Positions 36,225-45,061 of a stretch of DNA of 64,000 nucleotides are shown here, in pieces; position 1 is the first letter of the stretch, and each line of letters opens with the position of its first letter. Below the pieces are notes generated by a model that saw nothing but the letters and a program-made list of their open reading frames with translations, had not been told where the DNA came from and did not search any database. The DNA lies in assembly GCA_027449865.1 (NCBI GenBank), contig DAIDKV010000206.1:62001-126000 (forward strand), given 5' to 3'. The position numbers were made by a program, and so were the translations under genes. Origin of the DNA: Planctomycetales bacterium (GTDB lineage Bacteria > Planctomycetota > Planctomycetia > Isosphaerales > Isosphaeraceae).

Positions 36225-37559
36225 ATGAGGAATCGCCCCTCGCCATTCGCGATCGCGCTGGCCTGGCTTGTCGGGGCCGGAGTCTCGGTCCAGGCGCACG
36301 ACATCCCCAATCAGCGCGTCGACCGCTCGATTCAGGTGGTGCTCGCCCCCGGCCGGCTCGAAATCGAATACGAGGTCGGCCTGACTGAGCTCACACTCAC
36401 CCAGGATCTCCGCGCGCTGACCACCCCCCAACCCGGCGCCGATCGCTCCGAGTGGCTGAAACTCTACGGCGAGGTGGTCGGCCCGCTCGACGCCCGAGGC
36501 TTCCTCGTCTCGGTCGACGGCTCGCCGATCGAGGTCCACCCAGCCGGTTATCGGCTCTCGGTCGAGGAGCATCCTCGATACACCTTCCGCTTCACCGCGA
36601 CGATCCCCAGCGCCGGCCGGCTGGTCCTTCGAGACACCAACTACCTTTCGAGCGAGGGAACCAGCCGCCTGGCCGTCCGCGCCCGAGACGGCCTGGAACT
36701 CGAAGGTTACCATGGCCCGGCTCATGTCGAGCAGGTCGCGATCCGGCCGGTCTGGGAGCTTTCCGACCTCGAGGAACGCGCGACGAAGGAGCTTGAGGTC
36801 CGCTACCAGGCTCCGGTCTCGACCGCACTCTCCACCCCGAAACCTGAGCCCGAGCCCGAGCCCATCCTCGCCCCGAAACCACAAGCCTCGACGCTCTCGG
36901 CCCTGCTGGACCGGGGATCGAGGCTCTCTTGGTTCGTCCTGGCGATGATTGCGATGGGCCTGGGCGCCTCGCACGCGATCCAGCCGGGGCACGGCAAAAC
37001 GCTCGTCACGGCGGCGGCGATCCGTCCCGGAGCCCGTTTCTACCACCCGGCGCTCCTGGGTCTCTCGACGACCGTGGCTCACGTCGGCAGTGTCCTGCTG
37101 ATCGCGGCGGCGCTGTGGTCGACAGGGACGAGCCGGGTCGAGTCGATCCACCTGGGACTGGCGCGATCGGCGGGCTTCCTGATCGGGGCGACCGGCTTCT
37201 GGCGGCTCGGCCGCCACCTCGGCGGCCACGGCGAGCACGAGGCGGAGACCGTCGAAATGACGGGCCGGGGCGCCCTCGGTCTGATCGGGCTGGGGCTGGC
37301 CGGCGGAATCGTCCCGTGCTGGGACGCCGTCGGGCTCCTGGTCATGTCCGCCGCGCTCGGGCGGCTCCAGGCGGGCGTCGGGTTGGTCCTGGCCTTTAGC
37401 GCGGGGATGGCGGCGGTGCTGGTGGTCGTCGGGATGCTCGCCTGGAAGCTCCGGGCGCGGGTCGTCGGCCGGGATGTCGACCGTCGATGGCAGCGCCGGC
37501 TCGGAATCGCCACCGGCGGACTGCTCGCGGGACTGGGCGTGCTCCTGTTCGTGCAATAA
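36225..37559 (+). CDS. NicO/RcnA-like nickel-cobalt exporter with periplasmic domain
   Basis: The 444-residue protein has a signal or first membrane helix (MRNRPSPFAIALAWLVGAG...). A periplasmic beta-rich domain, about 25-215, starts HDIPNQRVDRSIQVVLAPGRLEIEYEV. A Pro/Glu linker precedes six hydrophobic segments. The metal-transport signature GASHAIQPGHGKTLVTAAAI lies near residues 246-265, and a second one, IGLGLAGGIVPCWDAVGLLV, further on. Both are typical of the NicO/RcnA/HoxN superfamily. The substrate (Ni, Co or another metal) is not certain. Confidence 0.82.
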   Translation: MRNRPSPFAIALAWLVGAGVSVQAHDIPNQRVDRSIQVVLAPGRLEIEYEVGLTELTLTQDLRALTTPQPGADRSEWLKLYGEVVGPLDARGFLVSVDGSPIEVHPAGYRLSVEEHPRYTFRFTATIPSAGRLVLRDTNYLSSEGTSRLAVRARDGLELEGYHGPAHVEQVAIRPVWELSDLEERATKELEVRYQAPVSTALSTPKPEPEPEPILAPKPQASTLSALLDRGSRLSWFVLAMIAMGLGASHAIQPGHGKTLVTAAAIRPGARFYHPALLGLSTTVAHVGSVLLIAAALWSTGTSRVESIHLGLARSAGFLIGATGFWRLGRHLGGHGEHEAETVEMTGRGALGLIGLGLAGGIVPCWDAVGLLVMSAALGRLQAGVGLVLAFSAGMAAVLVVVGMLAWKLRARVVGRDVDRRWQRRLGIATGGLLAGLGVLLFVQ

Positions 37560-37742
37560 TCGTCGCGTGGTGGAATTCCGACGGCATGGGGTAGGCCCGA
37601 TCTTACCATCTACCTATGATAAGGGTCTCTGACAAAACGGGGACTGCCTCCGCGTCTTCGAGGGGCCTGTCCGCGTTCTGTCAGCGCGGGCGGTGGAAGG
37701 AATCCGGATCGAACCTGGGCCTTCGGTTGAGGATAATCCATC

Positions 37743-38492
37743 ATGCCACGTTATTGGCACGTTTTGTGGGCAGCAACGGCTCTGCTGGGAATGGTTGCAA
37801 CCTCCTCGGCGCAGGACCCGTTTGCCATCACGGAGAAACCCCAGTCCGACGCGACCGGCACTTCCGGCGCATCGGGTCGATCCTCGGAGAAATCCGGGGA
37901 TGCGAAGGCTTCGAAGAAGGAGGAGCCGAAGTACGTCCGCAAGTCGCTCCAGGAGTGGCAGCGGACCCTCCCGCCCGCCGTCTTCTCGGTCACGCGGATG
38001 AAGGCGACCGAGCCGCCGTTCTCGGGGCGGTACGCGGTCGGCCACTTTGAGGGGACATTCGTCTGCGCCTGCTGCCAGGCCGAGTTGTTCTCGTCGAAGG
38101 CCAAATTCGATTCGGGAACGGGCTGGCCGAGCTTCTGGGCCCCGGTCAAGCCGACCGCGATCGCCCGGGCGGTCGACAACTCCGAGGCCGAGCCTCGCGT
38201 CGAGGTGATGTGCTCCCGCTGCGGCGCGCATCTCGGCCACGTCTTCGACGACGGATACGGCACACCCACCGGCCTCCGCTTCTGCATTAACTCGCTCTCG
38301 CTGAAGCTCGAATCGAAGAACGGCGAATCGGCCCGTCCCTCGACCTCGCGAACGCGCTCTCGATCGCGAACCCGGACCGCCCGGTCCCGATCGCGACTGA
38401 ACCGACCCTCGACGACCGAAAACCAGGAGGCCGACGCGCCGAAATCCGGCGAGGCGAAGCCATCGGCCGAGAAGCCGAGCGGATCGGAATGA
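37743..38492 (+). CDS. msrB: Secreted peptide-methionine (R)-S-oxide reductase
   Basis: This enzyme reduces methionine-R-sulfoxide in proteins. The 249-residue form has a signal peptide (MPRYWHVLWAATALLGMVATSSAQ) and a charged linker to about residue 63. The MsrB domain (64-190) has zinc ligands Cys108/Cys111 (CACC) and Cys157/Cys160 (CSRC), GWPSFWAP, and catalytic Cys181 (RFCINSLSL). An Arg/Ser-rich tail of about 60 residues follows. It should act in the periplasm, repairing envelope proteins. The stop overlaps the next gene by 4 nt. Confidence 0.95.
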   Translation: MPRYWHVLWAATALLGMVATSSAQDPFAITEKPQSDATGTSGASGRSSEKSGDAKASKKEEPKYVRKSLQEWQRTLPPAVFSVTRMKATEPPFSGRYAVGHFEGTFVCACCQAELFSSKAKFDSGTGWPSFWAPVKPTAIARAVDNSEAEPRVEVMCSRCGAHLGHVFDDGYGTPTGLRFCINSLSLKLESKNGESARPSTSRTRSRSRTRTARSRSRLNRPSTTENQEADAPKSGEAKPSAEKPSGSE

Positions 38493-40414
38493 CGACGTCC
38501 GGCGACTGGTTGTTGTTGCAGGAACTGCTGGAGCGCGGCGATCCGGCGTTCGTCGATCGCCTGCGCTCCGTGACCGACGCCAACGCCCTCGGCGATTTCG
38601 CCGGGCGATGGTACGAGAACCGGAACGCCAACGCACGACGCCTGCTGCTCGCCTATCTGGAACGGCCGCTCAACGCCTATCGCCACGAGGCACTGGTGAA
38701 GCGGTTGTTCAAGCTCGCCGAGGCCGCCGGCGACGACGCCGTGATGGCGCGGTTCCTGGTCGCCTTCGATCGATCGATCCGACGGGTGGTGCGGAACCGG
38801 GTCCACTTCGAAAGCCAGTATGTTGACAGTCACGAGGAAGCCGAGCGGCTGGCGGACCTCTGGCGATCGCGCGGCATCCAGGACGCTCGCTTCTTCGAGT
38901 ATCCGAACGGGTCGGGAAAATTTTATGCCACCGGATCGTGGACGGAGCCCAGGATCGGGGCGGTCGTCGGGACCACCATGCCGCGCGGCCGGGTCATCGA
39001 TTACCATAACACCGCGATCGGCCGGATCCCGATACTCGACTGGGCCGCCCGGCTCCGCCTCTCCTTTTCCGAACCGCCCCGCGAGGGCGAGCCAACCGAG
39101 GCCGAGCGACGGCAGCTTGAAAAATACCGGCTGTTCTCGCTCCCGACGCGACAGTACCTGAGGCGCCGGGCCTGGCGTTACTTCCGACACCTGGGCAAAA
39201 CCAACCCCGAGCGTTACGTCGCCGCGATCTCCGAAGCGATGGTTCTGTACGAAAATGCCGACGTCGACACCGGTCTCGCGCTGATCGACAACTGGGGCCT
39301 GGTTCACGCGCTTTTCCACCACAGCCCGGTGCTGGTCTCGCGCCCGAACGGATGGGATGTCGCCGAGGACGGTTCGCTCTCGGAGCTGGAGCCCGCGCCG
39401 ATCTTCGAGGATCTCTGGCGATCGGCCCCGCGGGCGATCCTCGACCTGATCGTCCGGGCGCGGTGCCGACCGGTCCGCCAGTGGGCCGTCCGGATGCTGA
39501 AACGCGATCCAGCCGCCCGGTTGGTGGTGACGATCGACGATCTTCTGAACCTGCTCGGTCATGCGGATGAGGAGGTCGTCGCGCTGGCCATCGAATGGCT
39601 GAGCGAGGCGAAAGACCTTTCGACGGTGACGCCCGAACGATGGCTGGCGGTCGCCGAGTCGGCGAGCCCGGGCGCCCTGGAGACGCTGACCGCGATCATC
39701 CGACGTCAGATTGCGCCCGATCAGATCGCGATCGAATCCGCCGCGCGTCTGGCCGCGGCCCGCCCACTGCCGATCGCCCGACTCGGGCTCGACTGGCTGA
39801 AGGCGAAGTTCCCTTCCTCCGACGAGCAACGCCAGGCCCTCTTGCCCCTGCTGGAAGCCGAATGCGAGCCGATCCGTCCCGAGATCCTCGCCTGGCTCCG
39901 GTCAGTGCTTTCGGACGATTTCCGATCCGACGGGCTGCTCGAATTCCTCGACAGCCGACACGCCGACGCCCGCGCCGAGGGCCTCTCCTGGTTCCGCGCC
40001 GAGCCGATGGCACGCGACGATGTGAGCCTCTGGCACCGGCTGATGGAATCGCCGTACGACGACGTCCGCCTGGCGCTCACCACGGAGCTGGAAGCCCGAT
40101 TGCGGCGCGATCGCACCGACGCCCACGACCTGGCCCTCGATTCCGACCGGCTCCGACTGCTCTGGGCCTCGGTGCTGCTGAACGTGAACCGAGGGAGCCG
40201 CTCCAAGCCGGGAGCGATCGAGCAGGTGGCGCGCCGCCTGGCGCACCGGCCCGAGGAGGCCGAATCGCTCCTGCCGATTCTGACGATCGGCCTGCGATCG
40301 CTCCGGGCGCCCGAGCGTCGGGCGGCGATGGCGGCGATTGTCCGACTGGTCGCGACGCGGCCTGATTCCGAGGCGATGGTCCGCGCGGCGCTTCCCGAGT
40401 GGCAATGGGCCTGA
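38489..40414 (+). CDS. Large helical-repeat protein of unknown function
   Basis: No family is recognised. The 641 residues are largely helical. An N-terminal helical region (about 1-100) is followed by a short alpha/beta part (about 115-185, FEYPNGSGKFYATGSWTEPR). A long series of HEAT-like helical pairs runs from about 230 to the end (LDLIVRARCRPVRQWAVRML, LLNLLGHADEEVVALAIEWL, and others). There is no signal peptide. Overlap with msrB suggests translational coupling, yet msrB is secreted and this protein should be cytoplasmic. Confidence 0.65.
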   Translation: MTTSGDWLLLQELLERGDPAFVDRLRSVTDANALGDFAGRWYENRNANARRLLLAYLERPLNAYRHEALVKRLFKLAEAAGDDAVMARFLVAFDRSIRRVVRNRVHFESQYVDSHEEAERLADLWRSRGIQDARFFEYPNGSGKFYATGSWTEPRIGAVVGTTMPRGRVIDYHNTAIGRIPILDWAARLRLSFSEPPREGEPTEAERRQLEKYRLFSLPTRQYLRRRAWRYFRHLGKTNPERYVAAISEAMVLYENADVDTGLALIDNWGLVHALFHHSPVLVSRPNGWDVAEDGSLSELEPAPIFEDLWRSAPRAILDLIVRARCRPVRQWAVRMLKRDPAARLVVTIDDLLNLLGHADEEVVALAIEWLSEAKDLSTVTPERWLAVAESASPGALETLTAIIRRQIAPDQIAIESAARLAAARPLPIARLGLDWLKAKFPSSDEQRQALLPLLEAECEPIRPEILAWLRSVLSDDFRSDGLLEFLDSRHADARAEGLSWFRAEPMARDDVSLWHRLMESPYDDVRLALTTELEARLRRDRTDAHDLALDSDRLRLLWASVLLNVNRGSRSKPGAIEQVARRLAHRPEEAESLLPILTIGLRSLRAPERRAAMAAIVRLVATRPDSEAMVRAALPEWQWA

Positions 40415-40530
40415 CGGCATGTCGTTACGGATCTCGATCCGGGGCCGAGCCGTACGAACTCATCGTGGCGTGGCGGCTCGATGCTCGGTAAAATGAGGGG
40501 GATTCTTCCATCACCGAGCACTCGAGGCCG

Positions 40531-40776
40531 ATGATGCGAGCCGATGCCATCCGTAATGAAGTCCTTCGAATGATCCACCAGGCGCCATTCCGACCGTTCG
40601 TCCTCAGCATGGAGAATGGCGATCGGGTCACGATCGGCCATCCCGAGAATATCGCCTTCGACCCGGAAGGCGGGTCTCCGGATTTCTACGTGATCTCCGG
40701 GCGTATCCGGCTCTTCGGGACCTTCGATGCGGTCTCCAGCGTTGCCACAGCGGATTCGGTGGAGCATCTTGCGTAA
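40531..40776 (+). CDS. Small protein of a planctomycete-type family, function unknown
   Basis: The 81-residue protein has a helix, the phrase APFRPFVLSMENGDRVTIGHPENIAF, and a beta-rich end. This layout (PFRPF, then NG, then HPE) recurs, as I recall, in small planctomycete proteins of unknown role, often beside mobile or toxin-antitoxin genes. Two Met codons begin it (40531, 40534). It lies just upstream of the ParE-type module. Confidence 0.55.
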   Translation: MMRADAIRNEVLRMIHQAPFRPFVLSMENGDRVTIGHPENIAFDPEGGSPDFYVISGRIRLFGTFDAVSSVATADSVEHLA

Positions 40777-40899
40777 CGCGGTGCAGCGGACAAGCCGATC
40801 TCTGGCGTCGGGGCGTGAAGAGGGAGTCGAGGACGGGACTTGCGTCCCAAACCCGATCGAGGGAGACTTGCGGATCTCGTTCTCGCGGAGGGACAATCC

Positions 40900-41133
40900 A
40901 TGTCACTGACCACCGAACAGGTTTTCACGGCCGCACTCGGGTTGCCCGATGCCGTCCGGCTCGAACTGATCGAGGCGCTGATCGACTCCGTAGAACCCGC
41001 CGACCGCCCGCCATTCGACGAGTCCTGGCGGGAGGTCATCCAGCGGCGGTCGGCCGAGTTGGCCTCCGGAAGCGTTGCCGCGGTGCCGTGGGCCGAGGTG
41101 AAGCGACGGGCCCGGGAGACGGCCGGTGGCTGA
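40900..41133 (+). CDS. Addiction-module antitoxin for the ParE-like toxin
   Basis: The 77-residue protein starts at MSLTTEQVFTAALGLPDAVRLELIEALIDS, with GGAGGG 7 nt upstream. This matches the TIGR02574 addiction-module component pattern: an N-terminal helical pair ending LIEALIDSVEP and a C-terminal FDESWREVIQRRSAELASG segment that wraps the toxin. It overlaps the toxin gene by 8 nt, so the two are coupled. Confidence 0.8.
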   Translation: MSLTTEQVFTAALGLPDAVRLELIEALIDSVEPADRPPFDESWREVIQRRSAELASGSVAAVPWAEVKRRARETAGG

Positions 41134-41419
41134 TCTCTGGTTTCACCCGGAGGCCCAGGCCGAGTACGAGGACGCCCTGACCTGGTATCACGCCCGCAGC
41201 CGACAGGCGGCGGAACGTTTCGAGGCCGAGGCCGAACGCGTGCTGACCCTGGTCGCATCCAACCCGGGCCTGTTCCCACGGTACGATGACGAGCATCGCT
41301 TCGCCATGCTGCGGCGGTTCCCGTACAGCTTGGTCTACCGGGTTCTCGCCGACGGGCTCTATGTGATGGCGGTGGCCCATTCGCGCCGGAAGCCGGGCTA
41401 CTGGCACGGGCGAGGCTAA
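41126..41419 (+). CDS. RelE/ParE-family toxin
   Basis: The 97-residue toxin begins at the GTG at 41126 (ADLWFHPEAQAEYEDALTWY). The family signature is clear: the N-terminal helix pair with ARSRQAAERFEAE, LVASNPGLFPRY, and the C-terminal strands RFPYSLVYRVLADGLYVMAVAHSRRKPGYW. ParE members poison gyrase and RelE members cleave mRNA; the HSRRKPGYW ending is common in ParE-like proteins. Paired with the antitoxin immediately upstream. Confidence 0.85.
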   Translation: MADLWFHPEAQAEYEDALTWYHARSRQAAERFEAEAERVLTLVASNPGLFPRYDDEHRFAMLRRFPYSLVYRVLADGLYVMAVAHSRRKPGYWHGRG

Positions 41420-41491
41420 CGAGGCCATCCGGCGGATCCGCGCTGCGGGCCGCCGAACCGGAAAGGTCGTCAGTCCGACCTGGATTTCCAG

Positions 41492-41698
41492 GTGCGTTGG
41501 TTCGATGAGGAGGACAACGAGCAGATACGAAGTCTGATCCAGGCAGAACCGCTCCAGGCTTATCGGAACTCCGACGATGAGATCGTGTGCTGGGAGCTGG
41601 TCCAGATCTTCGCCATCGAGCCGTTCTCGCCGCAGGCCTCCGGCGAGGAAGTGATCGGCTTCTTCGCTTCGCTTGGCGACCTGACCGATCTTCTTTGA
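41492..41698 (+). CDS. Small acidic protein, unknown
   Basis: A 68-residue acidic frame starts at a GTG (RWFDEEDNEQIRSLIQAEPL) and ends GFFASLGDLTDLL. It has no recognised family. It sits between two toxin-antitoxin modules and may be a small accessory or immunity-like protein. The start is uncertain because the sequence reads plausibly a few codons upstream (LDFQV). Confidence 0.4.
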   Translation: MRWFDEEDNEQIRSLIQAEPLQAYRNSDDEIVCWELVQIFAIEPFSPQASGEEVIGFFASLGDLTDLL

Positions 41699-41830
41699 CG
41701 GTTCCGAATCCCGGTCGCCCGGGCACTCATGGCGTCTCGCCGTGGGCCTCGCGAGGGGCATTGCGGTCGGTCCCGGTTGTTACGTAGTATGTCGGTGGAT
41801 CGAAGTCCTGGAGCGTGGAGGTCCGACCCC

Positions 41831-42031
41831 GTGACGACCGCGGTGCAAGCCCTGTTCGAGTCTTTCGACGCCCTTTCCGAGGGCGAGCGGCACGTGGTGG
41901 CGGTCGAACTCCTCCGCCGGGTCGGATCGACGGACGAACTGCCCGACGAAGCCCTGGTGGCTGCGGCCGACGAGGTCTTCCGCGAACTGGACGCGCGGGA
42001 GGCGGCGGATGCCCGAGCCGAGGCGCGGTGA
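41831..42031 (+). CDS. Probable antitoxin of the MazF-like module
   Basis: The 66-residue helical protein starts at the GTG at 41831 (TTAVQALFESFDALSEGERH), preceded by GGAGG. Its VAVELLRRVGSTDELPDEALVAAADEVFRELDAREA resembles the short helical addiction-module antitoxins. It overlaps the MazF-like gene by 23 nt. The earlier in-frame ATG at 41789 is an alternative start. Confidence 0.65.
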   Translation: MTTAVQALFESFDALSEGERHVVAVELLRRVGSTDELPDEALVAAADEVFRELDAREAADARAEAR

Positions 42032-42323
42032 GGTCTGGCTGGTCGACCTCGGGATGGTGGCCAAGGTCCGCCCCTGCCTGGTCCTGAGCGTCCCGATCGG
42101 GCCACAGGATCGCGTCCTCGCCACACTCATCGGACATACGACCAGCACGCGGGGCTCGTCTTTCGAGGTATCGGTGCCGGTGCGATTCCTCCAGGCCGGA
42201 GTTTTCGACGCGCAAAGCCTCGTGACCGTGCCCCACGCCAAGCTCATCCGCAAATTGGGCGACCTGACGCCCGACCAGTTGGCTTCGGTCGAGGATGCCG
42301 TTCGTCGTTGGCTCGGTCTCTGA
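42009..42323 (+). CDS. MazF/PemK-family endoribonuclease toxin
   Basis: The 104-residue protein has the family opening RRGEVWLVDLGMVAKVRPCLVLS, the core VLATLIGHTTSTRGSSFEV, and FLQAGVFDAQSLVTVPHAKL followed by LTPDQLASVEDAVRRWLGL. MazF toxins cut mRNA at short sequences. It forms a second toxin-antitoxin module within 1 kb of the ParE-like one, just outside the left repeat of the accessory region. Confidence 0.85.
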   Translation: MPEPRRGEVWLVDLGMVAKVRPCLVLSVPIGPQDRVLATLIGHTTSTRGSSFEVSVPVRFLQAGVFDAQSLVTVPHAKLIRKLGDLTPDQLASVEDAVRRWLGL

Positions 42324-42420
42324 CGGGCGGAGTCCCCGGGTCAGGATACCGCACTCGCTCCCGGAGTCAGCGAGATCCTTTGGACCATGCGATCCAGTCG
42401 CCTGCCCACGGATGTCAGAC

Positions 42421-42500
42421 CTTGCCGCGCCCGGGGAGCATGTGCGATAGTGGCCGGTCCTCCGATCCGGAGGGCGGTCGGGCCGGTTTTCGAGACCGGC
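42421..42500 (+). repeat. Direct repeat, left copy
   Basis: About 80 nt are shared with 46789-46868. The first part is nearly identical, and a central run of 57 nt (42441-42497) is exactly identical, starting TGTGCGATAG and ending CGAGACC. It contains CCTCCG-ATC-CGGAGG and, on the minus strand, a hairpin GCCGGT-CTCGAAA-ACCGGC. Confidence 0.85.
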
Positions 42501-42533
42501 ACGCCTGAGCCACAAGTCGCTACACTGCCAGAA

Positions 42534-42719
42534 GTTAAGAACACCGACGATCCCGCGGTGCCCTCTGTGGTGCCCTCGGGTCCGAAAGTCCCCGCTCCAG
42601 CTCAATGTGACGGTATCACGCTTGACCCCGACTTGGCAAGGGTGGCTATAGTCTGGGGAGCCTTACCGGGTCATATCAAGCTGGCTATCCTCGCGTTGGC
42701 GGGGGTAACGGGAGGGTAG
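42534..42719 (+). pseudogene. Possible C-terminal tail of a planctomycete integrase gene
   Basis: After the repeat, the open frame reads VPAPAQCDGITLDPDLARV then AIVWGALPGHIKLAILALAGV before a stop. The pattern LDPDLA-V-x-W-x-LP-x-I+x-x-I-A is, from memory, typical of the tail behind tyrosine-recombinase domains in planctomycetes. No catalytic part is present, so this would be a remnant. The assignment is weak and rests on a short match. Confidence 0.3.
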
Positions 42720-43143
42720 ACGAGTCATCGTCTCCCCCGTCCATGCGTCTCCCCGAATGACGTTGAGTGTTATCCAGGCTCAGAGAGCGTCCGTCTCGTC
42801 CGTCTCACCGTCACCCCTCGCATCTTTGCGTCTCCATCGTCTCCGGGACAACAGACCTCAAGTCCTGGCGGGGCTCATCCCTTCGCGTGTTTTCGCGGAT
42901 AATCGCGGTATTTCGGGGGCCAAGCCGGTAGAATCCGGTAGACGTCGATCGGGGTACGGAGTCTCGCCTGATACCTGACTCGCGGTCGATCTCTGACCCG
43001 CCAGAAAGCCCGTATCGATAAAACTCGCTCCTTGTCTTATGCTCACCCTTCCCGCCCCAAGCTTGACATCTAGACATACCCGAGTGGGCCTCCGGCCAAA
43101 TTGATCCGGCTACCCATTCACATCCACCCGCACTCCCCCTGTA
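42720..43143. other. Intergenic stretch before the transglutaminase-like gene
   Basis: No gene, hairpin or clear promoter is supported. It is somewhat less GC-rich than the core genome. Confidence 0.4.
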
Positions 43144-44145
43144 ATGAGCGAATTCTATGAATCCCGTGGCATCGGATTCAAGCACGATCGCATCCATTGT
43201 TTGACTGGCCGACCTATGGCGATGCAGCACCTTCATCCGCTGGGACGGCTGGCTATCGCCGAGCTCTACAACGCACCGGCCGAAGCTGTGCCACGGTTCG
43301 AGATCGCCGAGATGAACCTCATCTCCGCGTTCGGCCTGCCCGGGACCGATGGCATGGACATGGGTGCGATGCTGGCCACGCTCGATGCTTGGGCGAAGCG
43401 GATCGCCGACCACACGCTCAGGAGCATCCACGTCTTCCACAAGTATCGGTCGGACTACGGGACGCTCGCCCGGTTCCGGGTCACGGCGATGCTCCAGGCG
43501 TTGACGCGGGAGTTCGGCGTCCGCTACAACCCGGACCGGATCACCGACCCGCACGTCTGGACCGACCCGGAGGACTCGTTCATCCACGGCCTTCTCGGTC
43601 CCAAGCGAACCGGGACCTGTTCGTCACTGCCCGTCTTGTTGACCGCCCTGGGTCGCCGGATGGGCTATCCGCTCAAGCTGGTACTGGCACCGGGCCATGT
43701 GTTCTGCCGCTGGGACACCCCTGGCGAGCGGTTCAACGTCGAGTACAATGAGCGGGGTCTGAACTCGCATCCCGACGAGCATTACCAGGTATGGCCGACT
43801 CGCTGGACGCCCGAGTTGAGAGAGCACGAGAGAGCCGACCCGATGTTCTTGGTATCACTCTCGCCGCAGCAGGAGTTGGCCCTCTTCGCCTCGTTACGTG
43901 CCCACTCTCTCGATGTGGCCGAGCGGCGGAAGGAAGCCGTATGGGCCATGCGGGTCGCATACCGCCTGTGGCCGACGCATGCCCACGGCATGTGGATCAA
44001 TCACCTCGCGACCAAGGCCGCGTTCCCGGATCGCCAATACCCGGACCGCCCCTGCGACGAGACGGCCGGGCCGAAGGCCGTCAAGCGGCTCCAAGCGGAC
44101 GTGTTCGATCGATGCCTCGAACGATTGTCGATTCCAATCGGCTGA
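43144..44145 (+). CDS. Transglutaminase-like fold protein
   Basis: The 333-residue protein has a helical N-terminal part with FEIAEMNLISAFGLPG, then a transglutaminase/SirB1-like core. The core's likely nucleophile lies in KRTGTCSSLPVLLTALGRRM, its His in APGHVFCRWD and its third position in ERFNVEYNERG. The C-terminal part is helical (LALFASLRAHSLDVAERRKEA), resembling a TPR. The start may instead be the Met at 43216. Related proteins occur widely in planctomycetes; substrate unknown. It lies 15 nt before the Rhs-type toxin gene. Confidence 0.75.
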   Translation: MSEFYESRGIGFKHDRIHCLTGRPMAMQHLHPLGRLAIAELYNAPAEAVPRFEIAEMNLISAFGLPGTDGMDMGAMLATLDAWAKRIADHTLRSIHVFHKYRSDYGTLARFRVTAMLQALTREFGVRYNPDRITDPHVWTDPEDSFIHGLLGPKRTGTCSSLPVLLTALGRRMGYPLKLVLAPGHVFCRWDTPGERFNVEYNERGLNSHPDEHYQVWPTRWTPELREHERADPMFLVSLSPQQELALFASLRAHSLDVAERRKEAVWAMRVAYRLWPTHAHGMWINHLATKAAFPDRQYPDRPCDETAGPKAVKRLQADVFDRCLERLSIPIG

Positions 44146-44160
44146 AAGGGAGGAAGGGCC

Positions 44161-44988
44161 ATGTTGATGACGCACGCCATGGAACCGGACAGCATTCGAC
44201 CCGGCTTCGACGTGACCCTGTTGCCGCAGCGGAACTACGATACCACGCTCGGCCGGTTCACGAGTTTCGATACGTTCGAAGGCGAGACAACCAACCCAAT
44301 TACCCTCAATCACTACATCTACGCGGGAGCCGATCCGGTCGACAATATCGACCCTACCGGCCATACAACGATGCAGGAGGGGCAAGCCGCTCACAAGATC
44401 ATTGGGGCAATCTACCAATTTGACCATCCAGGGAGCTTGGTTGACTTCAGCATCAAGCCATACTCAGGAGGCAAGAGATTACTGGCCGACATCATTAATT
44501 ATACGGGTAGCAATATCAATACAGGACTGTTGGCGGAGATCAAGACTCCCGGGGAGGCTGCTCTCGGCGATAAGCAACTCCAAGGATATGTAAATGATTT
44601 CAATGCAGCACATGCCGCAAATAAGGCGTGGGCCAGGGACAGTGGGTGGGACCCCTCGGTGAAATTCTTCTGGCTCGGTGCGGCCGACCCGAGCTTGGCT
44701 AAGACATTTGGGGTAATTATCGGGAATTTCAACGGCGTTATTGTCTATCAGACATTTACTCCTCCGAGTCCGCCCCCGGTTCCCATTCCCATTCCTGATC
44801 CTGTCATTGAAACCATCACTCGTGACATTTATTCTGGTCTTGAGATCGCCAGGGACGTTATCTATGAGACCATACTGGTCGGCGCGGCATTGGGCGGCGC
44901 GCGTGCCCTCATCTCGAAGGCTATTCCGGCCATCGCCGCCTACGTCGATCTTGGTGAGTCCACAACGGTCGTGACGAGTCTCGCCTGA
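44161..44988 (+). CDS. Orphan Rhs tip with nuclease-like C-terminal toxin domain
   Basis: The 275-residue protein has GGGAGGA 6 nt before the ATG. Residues 24-66 (RNYDTTLGRFTSFD ... NPITLNHYIYAGADPVDNID) are the Rhs-associated core that normally ends a protein of more than 1000 residues; here nothing precedes it. Residues 70-150 look like a PD-(D/E)xK nuclease: LLADIINYTG, then LLAEIKTPGEAALGDKQLQ (Glu126-x-Lys128, Gln139). The end is hydrophobic (ETILVGAALGGARALISKAI). Lower GC content than its neighbours suggests transfer. Orphan tips of this kind serve as spare toxin cassettes in polymorphic toxin systems. Confidence 0.75.
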   Translation: MLMTHAMEPDSIRPGFDVTLLPQRNYDTTLGRFTSFDTFEGETTNPITLNHYIYAGADPVDNIDPTGHTTMQEGQAAHKIIGAIYQFDHPGSLVDFSIKPYSGGKRLLADIINYTGSNINTGLLAEIKTPGEAALGDKQLQGYVNDFNAAHAANKAWARDSGWDPSVKFFWLGAADPSLAKTFGVIIGNFNGVIVYQTFTPPSPPPVPIPIPDPVIETITRDIYSGLEIARDVIYETILVGAALGGARALISKAIPAIAAYVDLGESTTVVTSLA

Positions 44989-45011
44989 TGGTGGGAATCC
45001 GGCGATAGTTG

Positions 45012-45049
45012 CCCCCTATGCCTTTCGTAGTCGTAGGGGGTTGCTTTTT
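45012..45049 (+). terminator. Rho-independent terminator-like hairpin after the Rhs tip gene
   Basis: CCCCCTA (45012-45018) pairs perfectly with TAGGGGG (45034-45040) across a 15-nt loop, followed by TTGCTTTTT. It lies 23 nt after the toxin stop and 13 nt before the next start, so the next gene may be expressed separately from the toxin. Confidence 0.65.
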
Positions 45050-45061
45050 GCGGGAGGACGC

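Noticed and set aside
42421-42500. tRNA-Ser gene on the minus strand
   Set aside because: Only an anticodon-arm-like hairpin is present; no acceptor stem, D-arm, long variable arm or T-arm can be drawn.
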